In this document: positions 36,359 to 47,929 of the stretch, piece by piece
How the letters are laid out: the number at the start of each line of letters is the position of its first letter
How positions within the stretch are numbered: position 1 is the stretch's first letter
Source of the DNA: Spinellus fusiger
Taxonomy: Eukaryota > Mucoromycota > Mucoromycetes > Mucorales > Phycomycetaceae
DNA length: 64,000 nt
Direction of reading: 5' to 3'
Assembly: GCA_025094145.1 (NCBI GenBank)
Contig: JALLLS010000059.1
Span: forward strand, 1 to 64,000
Made by a program: the position numbers and the translations under genes
Notes under the pieces: generated by a model
Database searches by the model: none
Seen by the model: only the letters and a program-made list of their open reading frames with translations
Told to the model about the DNA's origin: nothing

Positions 36359-39239
36359 TTAGATGATATTGGACTGTTTTAATATGGCAGCAAGTCTTTT
36401 ATAGTCTGCCAATAACTCAGTCACTTCACCAATCTTGAGTTCATCCACACTCTTAGCATTCATGAACTTTGAAAGAGGCCCTTCTGGTCGCAGCTGAGGA
36501 GAGGATTTAGGAGTGACGGCTTGGATCAACTGAGAGGGAGCCTGCAAAAGAGCCTGGAGCGTATCTGATCGTGTGGTGGACTAGGGCATGGAGAGTGTCA
36601 ATTGAGACAGTGTTCTATCCATACACCTTGTTTACCTTGATAGTGCTTGCACCTTCCTTCTCTTTCTCACCAGCACCCACACGACTCTCCATAAAACTAG
36701 GCACAAAGGCCTCCCATTGTGTGTCATTCAGGTTTCTTTTGGCAGTGGCACTGTGCTTCTTGGAGGTCATGTCTTTGAGTTCACTGGGAGTAGGGTGTTT
36801 GTCAGAAAGTATCTTTGATACACCCCTCTTCTCTATTCTGTCTTCTACCAATGCATTGATGGAGGCAGGTGGGGCGGGTTTGCTGCTATCTGTCTTGGAA
36901 AACGGTACTTTGAGGGTCTTTGCTGTTTCTATGTCCATGTCTGTGGTTCTTTGCCAGAGTCGGCCAATGCCATCCAGCATACGGTAAGAGCCGTCCATCA
37001 CATCAGACATGATCTTAAGTCCACTGGTGGAGATGGGTTGTGCATTTAAATCGGCAGAAGAGGAAATGTCCTTTGTCTCGAGATCAGTGAGATGGCTGTA
37101 GTAGAGGCAAAAGTGGTCTTGTAAGATCTCCTCTATGAGTTCATTAGGATAGGCTTACCCGTAGACTCTGTCCGTAGAGAGTCCTAGGCCACTGAGGTTT
37201 GTAGTCTCAAGAAAAGAGGCAGCAGCTAACTAGGAGAAGTGAGGATGCGTCAGACTATGAGGAGAGTATTTACCATGTTGGTCAGACAGTAGCTTGCTTG
37301 TCCTGTGAGTTGTGATGAGCGTCGGTAGCGTTGGATAAATTTGAGGTTGGAAAGGAATTTGGTGGGGTTTGATTTAACAATCGTAAAGATGAGTAAAGGG
37401 AGTAGTATATCAGCACCAGCAGAGTGAAGTGTTTGATGGCTAGAGTCGGAATCTTCTTCCTTAGAGACCTCCTCTTCTTTAGAGATATCTTCTTTAGGTG
37501 CCTCTTCCTCATCTTTGCCTTTCACCTTATTTTCATCTTCTTCTTCTTTATAAACTATTCCATCAGAAACAACATCTACATTTGACTGTATGTAATCCCC
37601 AGCAAGTGCATCAATAGCATCTTACATCGCCATTCTATGTAAGTACACTGTTCTCTATGATCCCATCCATGTCACTTACTAACAATGATATGATGTACTT
37701 TGACCAATATCTCCAACTTATCCTTTGCATTTGTAATTGAATTCAATTGCTGGAGTTGAGTTCCTGTTTCCTTCACCACATGTTCAATCATTGCCTTCTC
37801 TGATGCATTGCTTGCCACTACACCCAAATGTCCCAAACTAAAATCAAGTAGATTGAGGGCTGCTATACGAGACTCCAGAGCCTCATCCTCCAAGCCCTCA
37901 TCTCCTTCAGGGTGGCAGAATAGACTGCACCATGTCATAAGTCCTCTTTGATGTACACACTCTACACCTTACCTATCGTATAGGGCATGACAGACATAGC
38001 CTTCTATAGCATCCAACGATTCCTCTAGTTCATGGGCTGGAATGTCTGTTTCTGAAAGACTTGTTGTCATGTCTTGCATAAATTCAGCCATAGTAGCACT
38101 TGCTTGTGTCAGCGTGCGAGGAATATTCTTACGGTACCGCTGAACATAGCTAGAGATTATTTTTTTAAATAAATAAAAAAGGAAGAAAAAGATAGAGAAC
38201 AGAGTACAACTTACGCATCAGCCAATGCCCGTGCTAGCTTATGTGTGGTATTATGAGCATCCTCCTTTTGACGTGTATTCCATTCAGATACGTCTGATTT
38301 GGAAATAGGCTTTTGAATTAACATGATATTAATCATTTGTTGATCTCGAAGAGGAATCTGAACATGGCTGGCAAGAATAGAATAGGCAGGCTGGTCTTCA
38401 GTAATGGAGGAGGGGTCAAGGTCAAAATGATCCAGTCTAACAAAATGCCATGAATCCACAGATCCCCTCATCCTCTATTCGTCATCTATCCGTTACCCTT
38501 TGTTTTTTTGGACATGGTCGGTTGTAGAGAGAACAGAAGAGAGTCCTGTAGCTACAAACTGGTCTCTATCATGGAGATACATCAATACACCAGCATTCAC
38601 TTATCCATGAACCAACATGCACTCCAAGATGCATTCTATTCGGCTGTTCATTACCTTTGAAATGTGCCCTGAATGCCACTAAGAGAGATCACTTGTGCTT
38701 TGTTGCTCTGATACACTATTGTATGGTCATGAATGAATTCTCGGTCAATGATAGTGCTTTGATAAAAAGGGCGTGAGACAGGCAGAAGAAGAACAGCCTA
38801 AACAACAAGTCAACTTTCTTGTTTCTTTTTCCAATTGTAGATAGAAACCAGTTGGCGTATGGCTCCATCTTATAGATCTATAGAAAGAAAAAAGTTGTAC
38901 CTTGTCCTGTGCTAGTAAGAGATCAACAATATCATCGAATTCTTCACTGTCTTGTAGACGTGCCAGTGTCAGCATGGCCCAAGAGTTGACAGGAACAGGA
39001 ATAGAGGAGGAGGAAGACAGGATGGATGAAAAAGTAGATGAAAGATGAGGACCTGTACCCAGACTAGGGCGTGCCAAGGGTGTGGCAGTACGCAATACAC
39101 TGTCTGCACTTGTCATGCGCTGTAGAAAAGTCGTCTGCCTGGTGTCTTTTGCAGTGTGAAGAAGGGGTGAGGCATTCTCGTTGTTCTTTGGAACTGAAGA
39201 TGTGCTTGTTGTGCGTCGAAAACTGTCAAAACTGAACAT
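36359..39239 (-). CDS. VPS9-domain Rab guanine-nucleotide exchange factor
   Basis: Nine exons fit in frame: 39239-38901, 38797-38655, 38472-38215, 38104-37973, 37945-37680, 37620-37274, 37229-37159, 37095-36636, 36541-36359, giving 732 residues. The central VPS9 domain spans roughly residues 265-510: an N-terminal bundle (ELEESLDAIEGYVCHALYDR), EILVKVHHIIVNAI, the core SAGADILLPLLIFTIVKSNP, FLSNLKFIQRYRR and LTGQASYCLTNMLAAASFL. This domain activates Rab5-type GTPases on endosomes. An acidic Glu/Asp/Lys insert (about residues 405-440) splits the domain before its core. The N terminus is Ser/Thr-rich. The C-terminal 200 residues have no recognised domain. The exon 4 acceptor is inferred from frame; the donor after exon 8 has an alternative 9 nt downstream. 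Confidence 0.82.
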
Positions 39240-39879
39240 GAGTGTTATCTATCTATTGAAAAAGTCGCTTTAGAAACGTCAAGATGCTCTGCTTCTTTAC
39301 CCTTTTGTGTGACTGCTGTCCCTAAAGTCATGCCGATCTGCTAATGAATTAATTTTTTGACATCTTTGATGGGCCATAGAGTGCATAGGAGGTATGTCCA
39401 ATTTGGAGGGTCTTTATGCAGCTATGGTGTGAGAGATACAAACCACAGCAGCATAATAATAAGAAGGATTTTATACCAACAGGTCCCACATCGTCAATGA
39501 TAGATAATATCCCATAGATAATATATGATAGAGTCGAGCATCTCTCACCTCTCTATTCTTAGAATGAGTATGTGTTGTACCTCAGAAGAAAAGATATTTT
39601 ATTTATTACAACAATAAATATCCATTGAATGATGATGATTATGATTCTTTGAAAATCAAAATTACACCTTTGAGAAGGGTTTATTGCTTTTTCGAAATGA
39701 GTTTGACCCAAAGAAATTGAGGTTTTATTGCTCATCTTTTCTTTTTGAAAGCAAATAGGTCAAAATAATATAGTTTGATTTAGTAACTTTTTGTTCTGTC
39801 TATTTGGTCCTATGGAATAGAGAGATAGCAATATAACTATAGAGAGTGTTTATGTAGGTAGCTATCAATTTGATTTACA

Positions 39880-40130
39880 ATATGTTGAACAAAGTTAAAA
39901 AGATGTTCTAAAGGTACTACTTCACAGACTTTAATGATCCTTGAATTGAGTGTCTCCACATCACCCAACCTATTTTACTTGGCTTTGCAATTTAAAATAG
40001 ATCAGAACTGTCTAATAGGGCTGAGTTCTGGCGAATAAGAAGAAGAATAGGGATAGACAGATGCCTGTCCTATCTAACACCATCGATCAAATAACAAAGC
40101 CTTTTCCTACTAAAATAATAATAAACCATA
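39880..40130 (-). pseudogene. IS630-type transposase remnant
   Basis: On the minus strand a fragment reads YPYSSSYSPELSPIRQF, which aligns with YLPPYSPELNPIEQLW of the transposase at 16932-18242, with the catalytic Glu lost and a stop just after. Flanking sequence is too decayed to follow. Confidence 0.55.
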
Positions 40131-40149
40131 TATTATCTATTAGAAGAGT

Positions 40150-40735
40150 CAGGACCATGTCTTATGGATTCCATTGAGGTCAAGCCCAGATTATGACACT
40201 AATTACCTTATATATATATCTAAGATAGCCTTTGGTGGTGTCTATCACTTCCTTCTATTGTCTTGCTTTGTTAATAATAGCACATTACCTTGTTCATTAA
40301 TGCAAGTTACAATAAGTTAGTTGAGGTGATTATGAATATTGATTTAATGAATGGCTATTCTGTTCTTAATACAGGTAAGTTTGATTCTGTCTTTTGGAAA
40401 ATGATGACTAGAGTTAACTTTATACGTTCTGTAATAAATACACATTTCAAGCAGTGTTATAGTGCAAATACCGTGGGCTTGAAGATAACACAATGTTAAA
40501 CAATAAATGCAGTGACTGAGTTGTAATATCAGCTTCATTTATTCTTTTTATATCCACATTTATAGCGTTTCATTGCAAAGTCAATAGCCATCGCTAAAAC
40601 AGGCAAGTAGAGTTTAAAATTGTCTATTTAAATAGCGAAAAGACCTTTTCAAACACATTAGCCAATCATAAGAATATTGCGATTTTATTCTCAGGATAAT
40701 TCCTTATATATTCCAAAAATCTCCCAGTGTGTACT
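40150..40735 (+). mobile_element. Internally deleted Plavaka-like element, second copy
   Basis: 40150-40300 is the reverse complement of the 5' region shared by 11.2 kb and 26.65 kb. It joins directly to the 3' coding end (plus frame 40290-40499, with NGYSVLNTGKFDSVFWKM). The right terminus ...CCAAAAATCTCCCAGTGTGT ends at about 40733. The same two parts are joined as at 26 kb, with a slightly different junction and more decay. Confidence 0.6.
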
Positions 40736-40746
40736 TTCATTACTTA

Positions 40747-41909
40747 ATGTCCACTTCACTCACCGAAAAAACAAACAGCATCGAGAAAACAGCTGCTAAT
40801 GAAGAAACAGTTACTAATGAAAAAAACACATTCGATAAAACACTCACCATAGAGAAAAAAACACTAATAGACAGACTCTTAATACTGAAGATATCCTTAA
40901 ACCTAGTAAAAATGGAAACCCGGTTGATGAAGACATGCGCAAAACTATTCTACACGAGCGCAATGTCGATGGTCTCAAGCAAAAAGAGATTGCTGCTATG
41001 GTTGGTATTAGTGAATCAACTGTTTCTAGTATCTTGATTCAACACAAGCTTAGTACTGGAAAGACACATACACCTCGTAAAAAAAGAAAATGTGTTGATG
41101 AAGACATGCGCAAAACTGTTCTACACGAGCGCAATGTCAATGGTCTCAAGCAAAAAGAGATTGCTGCTATGATCGGTGTTAGTGATGCAACTGTTTCCAA
41201 TATCTTGATTCAACACAAGCTTAGTACTGGAAAGACACATACACTTCGTAAAATAAGAAAATATGTTGATGAAGACATGCGCAAAACTGTTCTACACGAG
41301 CGCAATGTCAATGGTCTCAAGCAAAAAGAGATTGCTGCTATGATCGGTGTTAGTGATGCAACTGTTTCCAATATCTTGATTCAACACAAGCTTAGTACTG
41401 GAAAGACACATACACCTCGTAAAAAAAGAAAATGTGTTGATGAAGACATGCGCAAAACTGTTCTACACGAGCGCAATGTCAATGGTCTCAAGCAAAAAGA
41501 GATTGCTGCTATGATCGGTGTTAGTGATGCAACTGTTTCCAATATCTTGATTCAACACAAGCTTAGTACTGGAAAGACACATACACCTCGTAAAAAAGGA
41601 AAATGTGTTGATGAAGACATGCGCAAAACTGTTCTACACGAGCGCAATGTCAATGGTCTCAAGCAAAAAGAGATTGCTGCTATAGTTGGTACCAGCAAAA
41701 CGACAGTTTTCAATGTCTTGAAGGCATTCAGCGAAAGTGTCTCTCTTGAGACTATAAAAGATATCAAGACTGAGTCCATAATTACTAAGGAAGCTGAGCC
41801 AAACTCACAAGTGGAATCACAGCCCACTGCAGACAATGAAGAGATTAAGCAGGAGCATGATCAATCCAGCTGCACAGGCCACCTTTTACAGGTCAATGAT
41901 GAGACTTGA
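40747..41909 (+). CDS. Protein with five near-identical helix-turn-helix repeats (apparent frameshift)
   Basis: From about 40926 to 41740 the DNA holds five tandem units of 171 bp (57 residues), each reading DEDMRKTVLHERNVNGLKQKE then IAAMIGVSDATVSNILIQHK and a basic linker. The IAAM..SDATVSNIL part has the shape of a helix-turn-helix, as in homeodomain-like or transposase DNA-binding domains. Units 2-4 are almost identical in DNA; units 1 and 5 are more diverged. An acidic tail with EPNSQVESQPT follows. A Lys/Glu/Thr-rich N terminus (Met at 40747) is in another frame; the two join at an A7 run near 40855, so one indel or sequencing error separates them. The Met lies about 12 bp from a transposon end. 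Function unknown; sequence-specific DNA binding is inferred. Confidence 0.6.
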
Positions 41910-42419
41910 ACTTATCCTATAAATAATTGTATCTGACCTTATCTTTATTAGTGGACATGAATATTATATTATATTCTACTATCTACAGAGTCAAAGTAGT
42001 AGCTTATTACTAAGAATATCAGTGGAAGTATGCTTTGAAATAAATAAACAAGAGTCTATAACCAAGCCATATAAAGCCTACCAATAAATACAGCAGTACT
42101 AATAGTAATGTACTAATGTAAATAGATATTAAATGCTGAATGATAATATCAACTATGTTAGATATATTTATAGAATTAAGGTAAGACTACCAGTAGAAAC
42201 ATGATCAGTATATGGCAAAAGTTCAATTTTGTGTTGAGAATAAAGAGTGACATTGTCAAGAGTTTTCATAGAATGAACGTCTACTATTATTAATTTACTG
42301 TTTCTCTTTATATCTTAATTACTATTGAGCCTTTCACTATGATTACTGTGGGGATTCTGAAGATAATAAGAAATAAATACAATTTTCAGAGTGACAATTT
42401 GATGTTCAGAGAGTATTTA

Positions 42420-42640
42420 AAAGTAATTCACAAATCTGTACAGTTCAAATTATTTTTATTTTTAAGTGTTAAAGACGCTATCTGTGGATTGGGCCTGATA
42501 GCCACTTTATAATATATTATTTAATAATAGAGATAAGTAAAAACAATTCAAATACAATAGTGAGAAGATAAATAATCAAAGAAAGTGTAACACTCCTAAG
42601 GACATATGTAGCAACTACACTAGTAGCTTATGGATTTAAT
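42420..42640 (-). repeat. LINE 3'-tail fragment
   Basis: The sequence from GTACAGTTCAAATTATTTTT to GCAACTACACTAGTAGCTTATGG matches the two halves of the LINE remnant at 390-480 and 1110-1405, with the middle deleted. Same orientation as that copy. Confidence 0.55.
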
Positions 42641-42859
42641 AAAAGAGTAAAGAATGAGTGGCAGAGGATGAAATGAAAGAAGAAGAATGAAGAGTTTGAA
42701 TAAATACAATTTTCCTTTTGCATAGGACATCTTTTATTATTATTAAGCGTCTTTACATATGGATAGATACAGTACGTATGACACTAAATGACCGATTTCA
42801 AACCTCAATCAGCGTCTATGAAATCCAACTCTAACAAAAAGAAAGATACTAATTATTTT

Positions 42860-43400
42860 ACTCCTTGTCGAATTGTACACAAAGCATAATCAGCACCAGC
42901 CAAGTACATATTGCCAATTGGTTTAATATGAACTATACTACTAGCTGTTGTATTTTGAAAAGATACAAAGAAACAAATGATTTCGTATCAGAGAAAAGTG
43001 TGGGACAACCATGCTCCATAAAGGGCAGTATCGACAGCCTTGGATATATATCGATATCTTGAAGAAGAGGTGATTTCCTGATCTGACTTGTCTTTCTGAT
43101 ATGAATATAAAAATAGGCTATGTTCTTCAAGAGGACAATCTCACCAGCCCCAAGTGTAAAGGTGTGTGGTCACAATGAATGACTGGCCCTCACAAAGCCC
43201 TGATCTAAACTCAATCAAACACCTTTGGGATATTTCTGACTGTGAGATTCGAAAGAGAATGACTGTCCAAAGTAATCTCCAAGACCTATAGGCTGCCCTT
43301 TTGCTTGAATGGCGAATAAATACCCACAGAGAAGATCAAAAGACTCATTGAGAGCATGTCTTGGAGATGCAAGGCTGTCATTGAAACAAAGAGCAGCAGT
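42860..43400 (+). pseudogene. Tc1-type transposase pseudogene
   Basis: An HTH-like N-terminal region (about 42865-43060) is followed at about 43160-43380 by MNDWPSQSPDLNSIKHLWD and a tail RINTHREDQKTH, a classic Tc1 C terminus. The catalytic Glu of NPIE is Lys here, and stops interrupt the frame. It is a separate lineage from the IS630-type element at 17 kb. Confidence 0.7.
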
Positions 43401-43549
43401 AATAAATACGAATACTTTCTGTATACTATGCTTGTGTATATTATTCTGTTGGTCTTATCTATGTCTTGTATAAGTTTGAAGCCTTTACTGTATATTAAAT
43501 GTATTATAACAAACAAGTAGAAGGACATGATACCCTCCTCTAGTGCCTT

Positions 43550-44450
43550 GTCCTGCAGCTTGAAGCATCCCAGAGTAAAGCCAGATGGATTAAGCTAAGT
43601 TACAATGTACTCTGGCAAAATGCTCAAAGAATACGACGGACTCACAACCCTCCTAAATATCCATTAAAAGTAGCTTATCTTGAACGTCTTCAAAGTGAAA
43701 TGACTAGTCTAGTACGTGGTAAGAATCCGTTGGTGACAGTAGCCCGTGGACTCTATAGACCTGTTTGGGATCCAATTCTTCTACTACCGTGCACGCACAA
43801 AGAGAGCCATTGTCTACTAAAATGGAGGATTGCTTGGTTACCACCAACACCTTTAGTTCCTTGCCAATGTGGCCACCCATCTGCCAATCGGGACCGCTTT
43901 CTCACTTGCACATTCGTTGATCATAAATGCTCTATGTTCTTGTTCTTCTTAGTTCCTGCCCCACCACAAGATGTTCATCCAATTGACTATTGTCTAAATC
44001 TTCTGCCGTGCACATTTAAGTCTTTTTGTTAAATGACGAGATTTCTGGCCCAGTTTTTTTAATACTGCTGCAAGCCATTGATTGAGCCACGTCTACTTGA
44101 GGCTTTAAGGTAGAGCCATCAGCCGGTAGCTTGCTCATTGAATCTTGAATTGCCACAGAATGACGGTTATATTTTTGGTGTTCTGTTTTCTTTGCCGACT
44201 TTATGGACTTTTATATGTATATTCTTAACTTATCATTTTACCATCATCCCCCTCATTTTTCTTCATTTTTCTCCTCATTTAAGGTTTTATATTCTCAAGT
44301 CCTTCCGTTTCCTTTTTCTTCTTTGTATTTATTTATTTTTCACTTTTGTATTTGAAGTGTTTATTTGTTTATTCTTATTTTTCAAACGATCTCATAGGGT
44401 GACCATTAGGCTCAATGCGTTATGAGCACCCTCCACCCAAAAATAAACAA
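43550..44450 (+). mobile_element. LINE (non-LTR retrotransposon) 3' end
   Basis: 43550-44030 encodes a reverse-transcriptase C-terminal region: FLR-type helices, then WRIAWLPPTPLVPCQCGHPSA...RFLTC with a Cys/His zinc motif typical of fungal LINE ORF2 tails, ending FKSFC and stop. It is followed by the 3' tail repeat (44138-44450) also found at 240-1424 and 42.4 kb. The 5' part with the RT core and endonuclease is absent, as expected for 5'-truncated LINE copies. Confidence 0.65.
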
Positions 44451-44924
44451 TCTTCATCCAATAGATATTTATCACTATTAAACAAAGACCAAAAATACCA
44501 ATGCAAATGAGGTGTATTATTATGAAGATCTATCAATGAAGATCTATCAATGAAGATCTATCCTACATTAAGCCTCATACACTGCCAGTGTAGGTGTGAA
44601 TGACTCTATTATTAATTAATTAATAAAGTTCTGTCTTTATTTCTTGTCTTTATCATCACTGAGGCACTGGTATAAGAAAATCGTACAATTTGTTTACAGA
44701 TAGCTTAATGAGGTAATTCCTTAAGCGGACACGAATAAGAGAATGAACCACAGACACTTCTTTACCTGCCACCTTTTCTATTTTCTTCTTTTCTTCCTTT
44801 TCTATATCTTTCTATATCTATATATTCCAACTCATAGTCATCCTCTTCTACTGTAAATAAATAATAAACAGTACCAACAGCACCACCGACATCCAACGTT
44901 GTCTTTTTTATAATAGTGTTCAAT

Positions 44925-47628
44925 ATGCCAACCCAGATTTCTTTTGCTGATAACTTTTGGGTAAGGCAAAAACAAAAACAATAAAAAACAATAAAAAACT
45001 TACTCTTGGATAGGAAGACGATAAAAGAAATGGCACTTCTATTCTTATTGATCGTATGAATGATGCCAAGCAGACGTACGAGATATTAAAAGAGACATAT
45101 GAAGCAAGGTAAATTAGACTCTCTTGTAATAAAGCGCACACAAGAGACTCATAGTTTTCTACTCATGTGAATATTTGTGATGTCCATTGACCGAAAAACA
45201 AAAATATGAATATAAAGAGCAACTTTAGAAGAAGAATATGCAAGGAGAATGACAGAAATAGCCAATAATATGAAAATCCCTAATGGAGAAACAGGGAAAT
45301 TAAAAGTACAGTTGGAGGCAATACAGCAGGGATTGTTGGAGGCAGCCGACACACGCCTAGAGCTCTCCAACCACCTTCAATCCAATGTCACTGTTCCTCT
45401 TCATCGATTGCTGCAGAAACAAAAGAAGATGCGTGCAGAGGTAGTACACTAGGAATAGATCCACCTTATTCTCTTATTCTTCAATGGACTCTCATATCTT
45501 AAGTGTCTACAGACACAATCAGCCATGCACAAAGTATACAATTCACGGCAACTACAGGTATAGTTTATAGTTTATAGTTTATATTTTTTATTGATTCATT
45601 CAGTATAGGCTCAATATGTTATTCGGGTAAGCTTAGAATGACACCCCTTTCTTTTGCATTTCTTATAGTATCTATAGGCTCGAGAAAGATATAACAGTGA
45701 ATGTGCAAAGGCCAATGATGAGTTACAACAATGCCCTGTCAAAGAAAGAAAGTCTCATTATATGCGACTCAATACAGTGATCAAGAATCTACGTAGGTCA
45801 TTCTAAATGAACAGAAATTGACAGAAAATCCATAGATAGCAGCCACGAAGAAGCCATGGAGAACCTTGATACCATTGTAAAAGAGTGGAATGCAGTGTGG
45901 CCTACAGTGTGTGGGGTAATTGTTTAGAATACTCATTCACTTTTTAATGTGTTTGGTTATAGCAACTCCAACAATTAGAAGAAGAGAGAATTACATTTCT
46001 CAAGGGGAACATAATGGACTATCATTCTCTCTGTTCTGATGCCTATGACACAGCTAGACAGGTAAACATCTGTCCTTATGCCATTGGATGCTTATAGACA
46101 AGTCGTGTGAAATTATGAAAGAAGTTAGTAGAAAGCTCAATGTCAATGACGAACTGAATGAATTCGTAAGAGAGCGTCGGTCCAGTAGTATTATGCCCAC
46201 TTCTATGGACTATATAAGCTTTGTTGCTTATGGATCACAGAATCATGAAGAGGTGGATTCACCCATCAATGACACTGTAGGAGAAGAGACATTGGCAGAA
46301 GAAGCATCAGCAGTAGCATTAAACACATTCCCTCAACAGACCACATTGGAAAAGACAAAAGAACAACATGATCCACTTGTAGATCCACCTGTAGATCCAC
46401 CCGTGAGAATGACGCGCATGGAGATCTATGACTGGGAAGAGAGTGAAGAGGAGGAGGAAGAGGAGGAGGAAGAAGTTCATCTATCTTCCACTCGTCATCC
46501 TTCCGCACCCACCTCCAACGCATTGTCTCCCAACACACACACCTGTGCCCCCAACTCAGTCTCCAATTCCTCCACAGATACAGTCCCAATGCCTATCTCA
46601 ACAACCTCCACACCCATTCTTCCCACAGCACCTTTTTCTGATTCCATGCCTACATTGACGCAACCACCAAGAAAGCCTTCTTCTTCCTTTGAATCCGGCC
46701 ATCTCCATACACTCCATTCGTCCTCTTCTTCTGCTACCTCTCTCTCTCGCAGTAACAGTGCAGATAAAAGGTCCTCTGTGCCTTCTCGCACTACCTCCTC
46801 CATCACATCCCATGCATCTGTTGAAGAACTCCTACACTCCCTCAACACAACCTCTTCCACCTCCACACCTCTTCCCAGCAAAAGCAAACAACGTCCTTCT
46901 GGTCCCAAGGTGCATGATGAGTTGGAGGATATGCTTCGACAGCTGGAGAAACAGAAACAGACAGCCTCTCAGCAGAAACCACGTCCTGCCATTCGTTACC
47001 AGGCCCATCTTCGTCAACGCCCTCCCATGACACTTGAAGAGAGAAGGGACTTGCAGAGAAATGAGAGTGTGGGGTCTACTAGTTCCCTTGACTCTTACCA
47101 GAGTGGAGATCTCTTCCATCCCATCTCATCCCATCAACAGCACTCCCTGTCCTCCATATCCTCTGTGTCTTCCATGTCTTCTGTCTCTCCCTCTCTCTCT
47201 GCTTCTTCTCATTACCACCGATCTCGTGCTGATCCCCAGGGCATTCCTCCTGCCGATATCCAGGCAGCCCTTGTCAAGGCCAGAACCACGTCTTTGCAGT
47301 CCAAGAAGCAGCTGCATTCTGGTCCTACTAGCCATACTCCTCCAGGACTTCCTCCTGCAGACCCTGTGTTTATTGACTATGGTAAGCTGCAGATATTTCC
47401 TTTTCTTTGCATGCTCATATCTTGTGTGTGAATGTATGTATAGCTATGGGCATGTTTGATTACAAGGCAGAGGAAGAAGAAGAGCTGTCTTTCTCTAGAG
47501 GAGATACGTTGGGGATTGTTGTGAAGCATGTGGATGGTTGGTGGTCTGGTCATCTTTGGAATGAACAAAGAGGCTGGTCAAGAGAAGGACGCATTCCCAG
47601 TAATTATCTTACTCCACATGAGACCTAA
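44925..47628 (+). CDS. F-BAR and SH3 domain adaptor (Cdc15/Imp2/Hof1-like)
   Basis: Nine exons fit in frame: 44925-44960, 45014-45108, 45218-45440, 45513-45557, 45678-45792, 45836-45915, 45963-46061, 46103-47381, 47444-47628, giving 718 residues. Residues about 5-260 form the membrane-bending F-BAR domain (ISFADNFW start, KQTYEILKETYEARATLEEEYARRM, LEEERITFLKGN). A long Ser/Pro/Thr-rich linker follows, with a Glu run ([12 protein letters not shown]). The C-terminal SH3 domain reads MFDYKAEEEEELSFSRGD, WWSGHLWN and GRIPSNYL. Such proteins organise cortical actin and septum assembly. The exon 8 acceptor (GACAAG) was set by frame. Which of the Cdc15, Imp2, Hof1 or Bzz1 groups it belongs to is open. 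Confidence 0.85.
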
Positions 47629-47929
47629 GCAAGAGATCTATGTGTGTAGGAGGAGGTTCCTTTGAACACAGTCTTCCACGCATAGATCCGTTGAATCCAT
47701 TGAATCCGTTGAATCCGTTGAATCCGTTGATAGGTGCATAGACATAGACATAACCGTAAATAGATACTCCCCTAATGTACTCAGTAGTAGCAGTGGTGGT
47801 AGTGGTAGTAAATCATCTTATATCACCGTAACCGAGAATACATCTTCACATGTAAAAGAGCACAGTTCCCACTTTTTTTTTTCTTTCATGATGATGTGAA
47901 AAAAAAAACATATCAAAAGAACCTTGATT
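47629..47929. other. Convergent 3' flanks
   Basis: Short gap between two convergent genes. It holds a GTTGAATCC repeat (four units at about 47690-47730) and A/T-rich sequence; no further gene seen. Confidence 0.7.
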
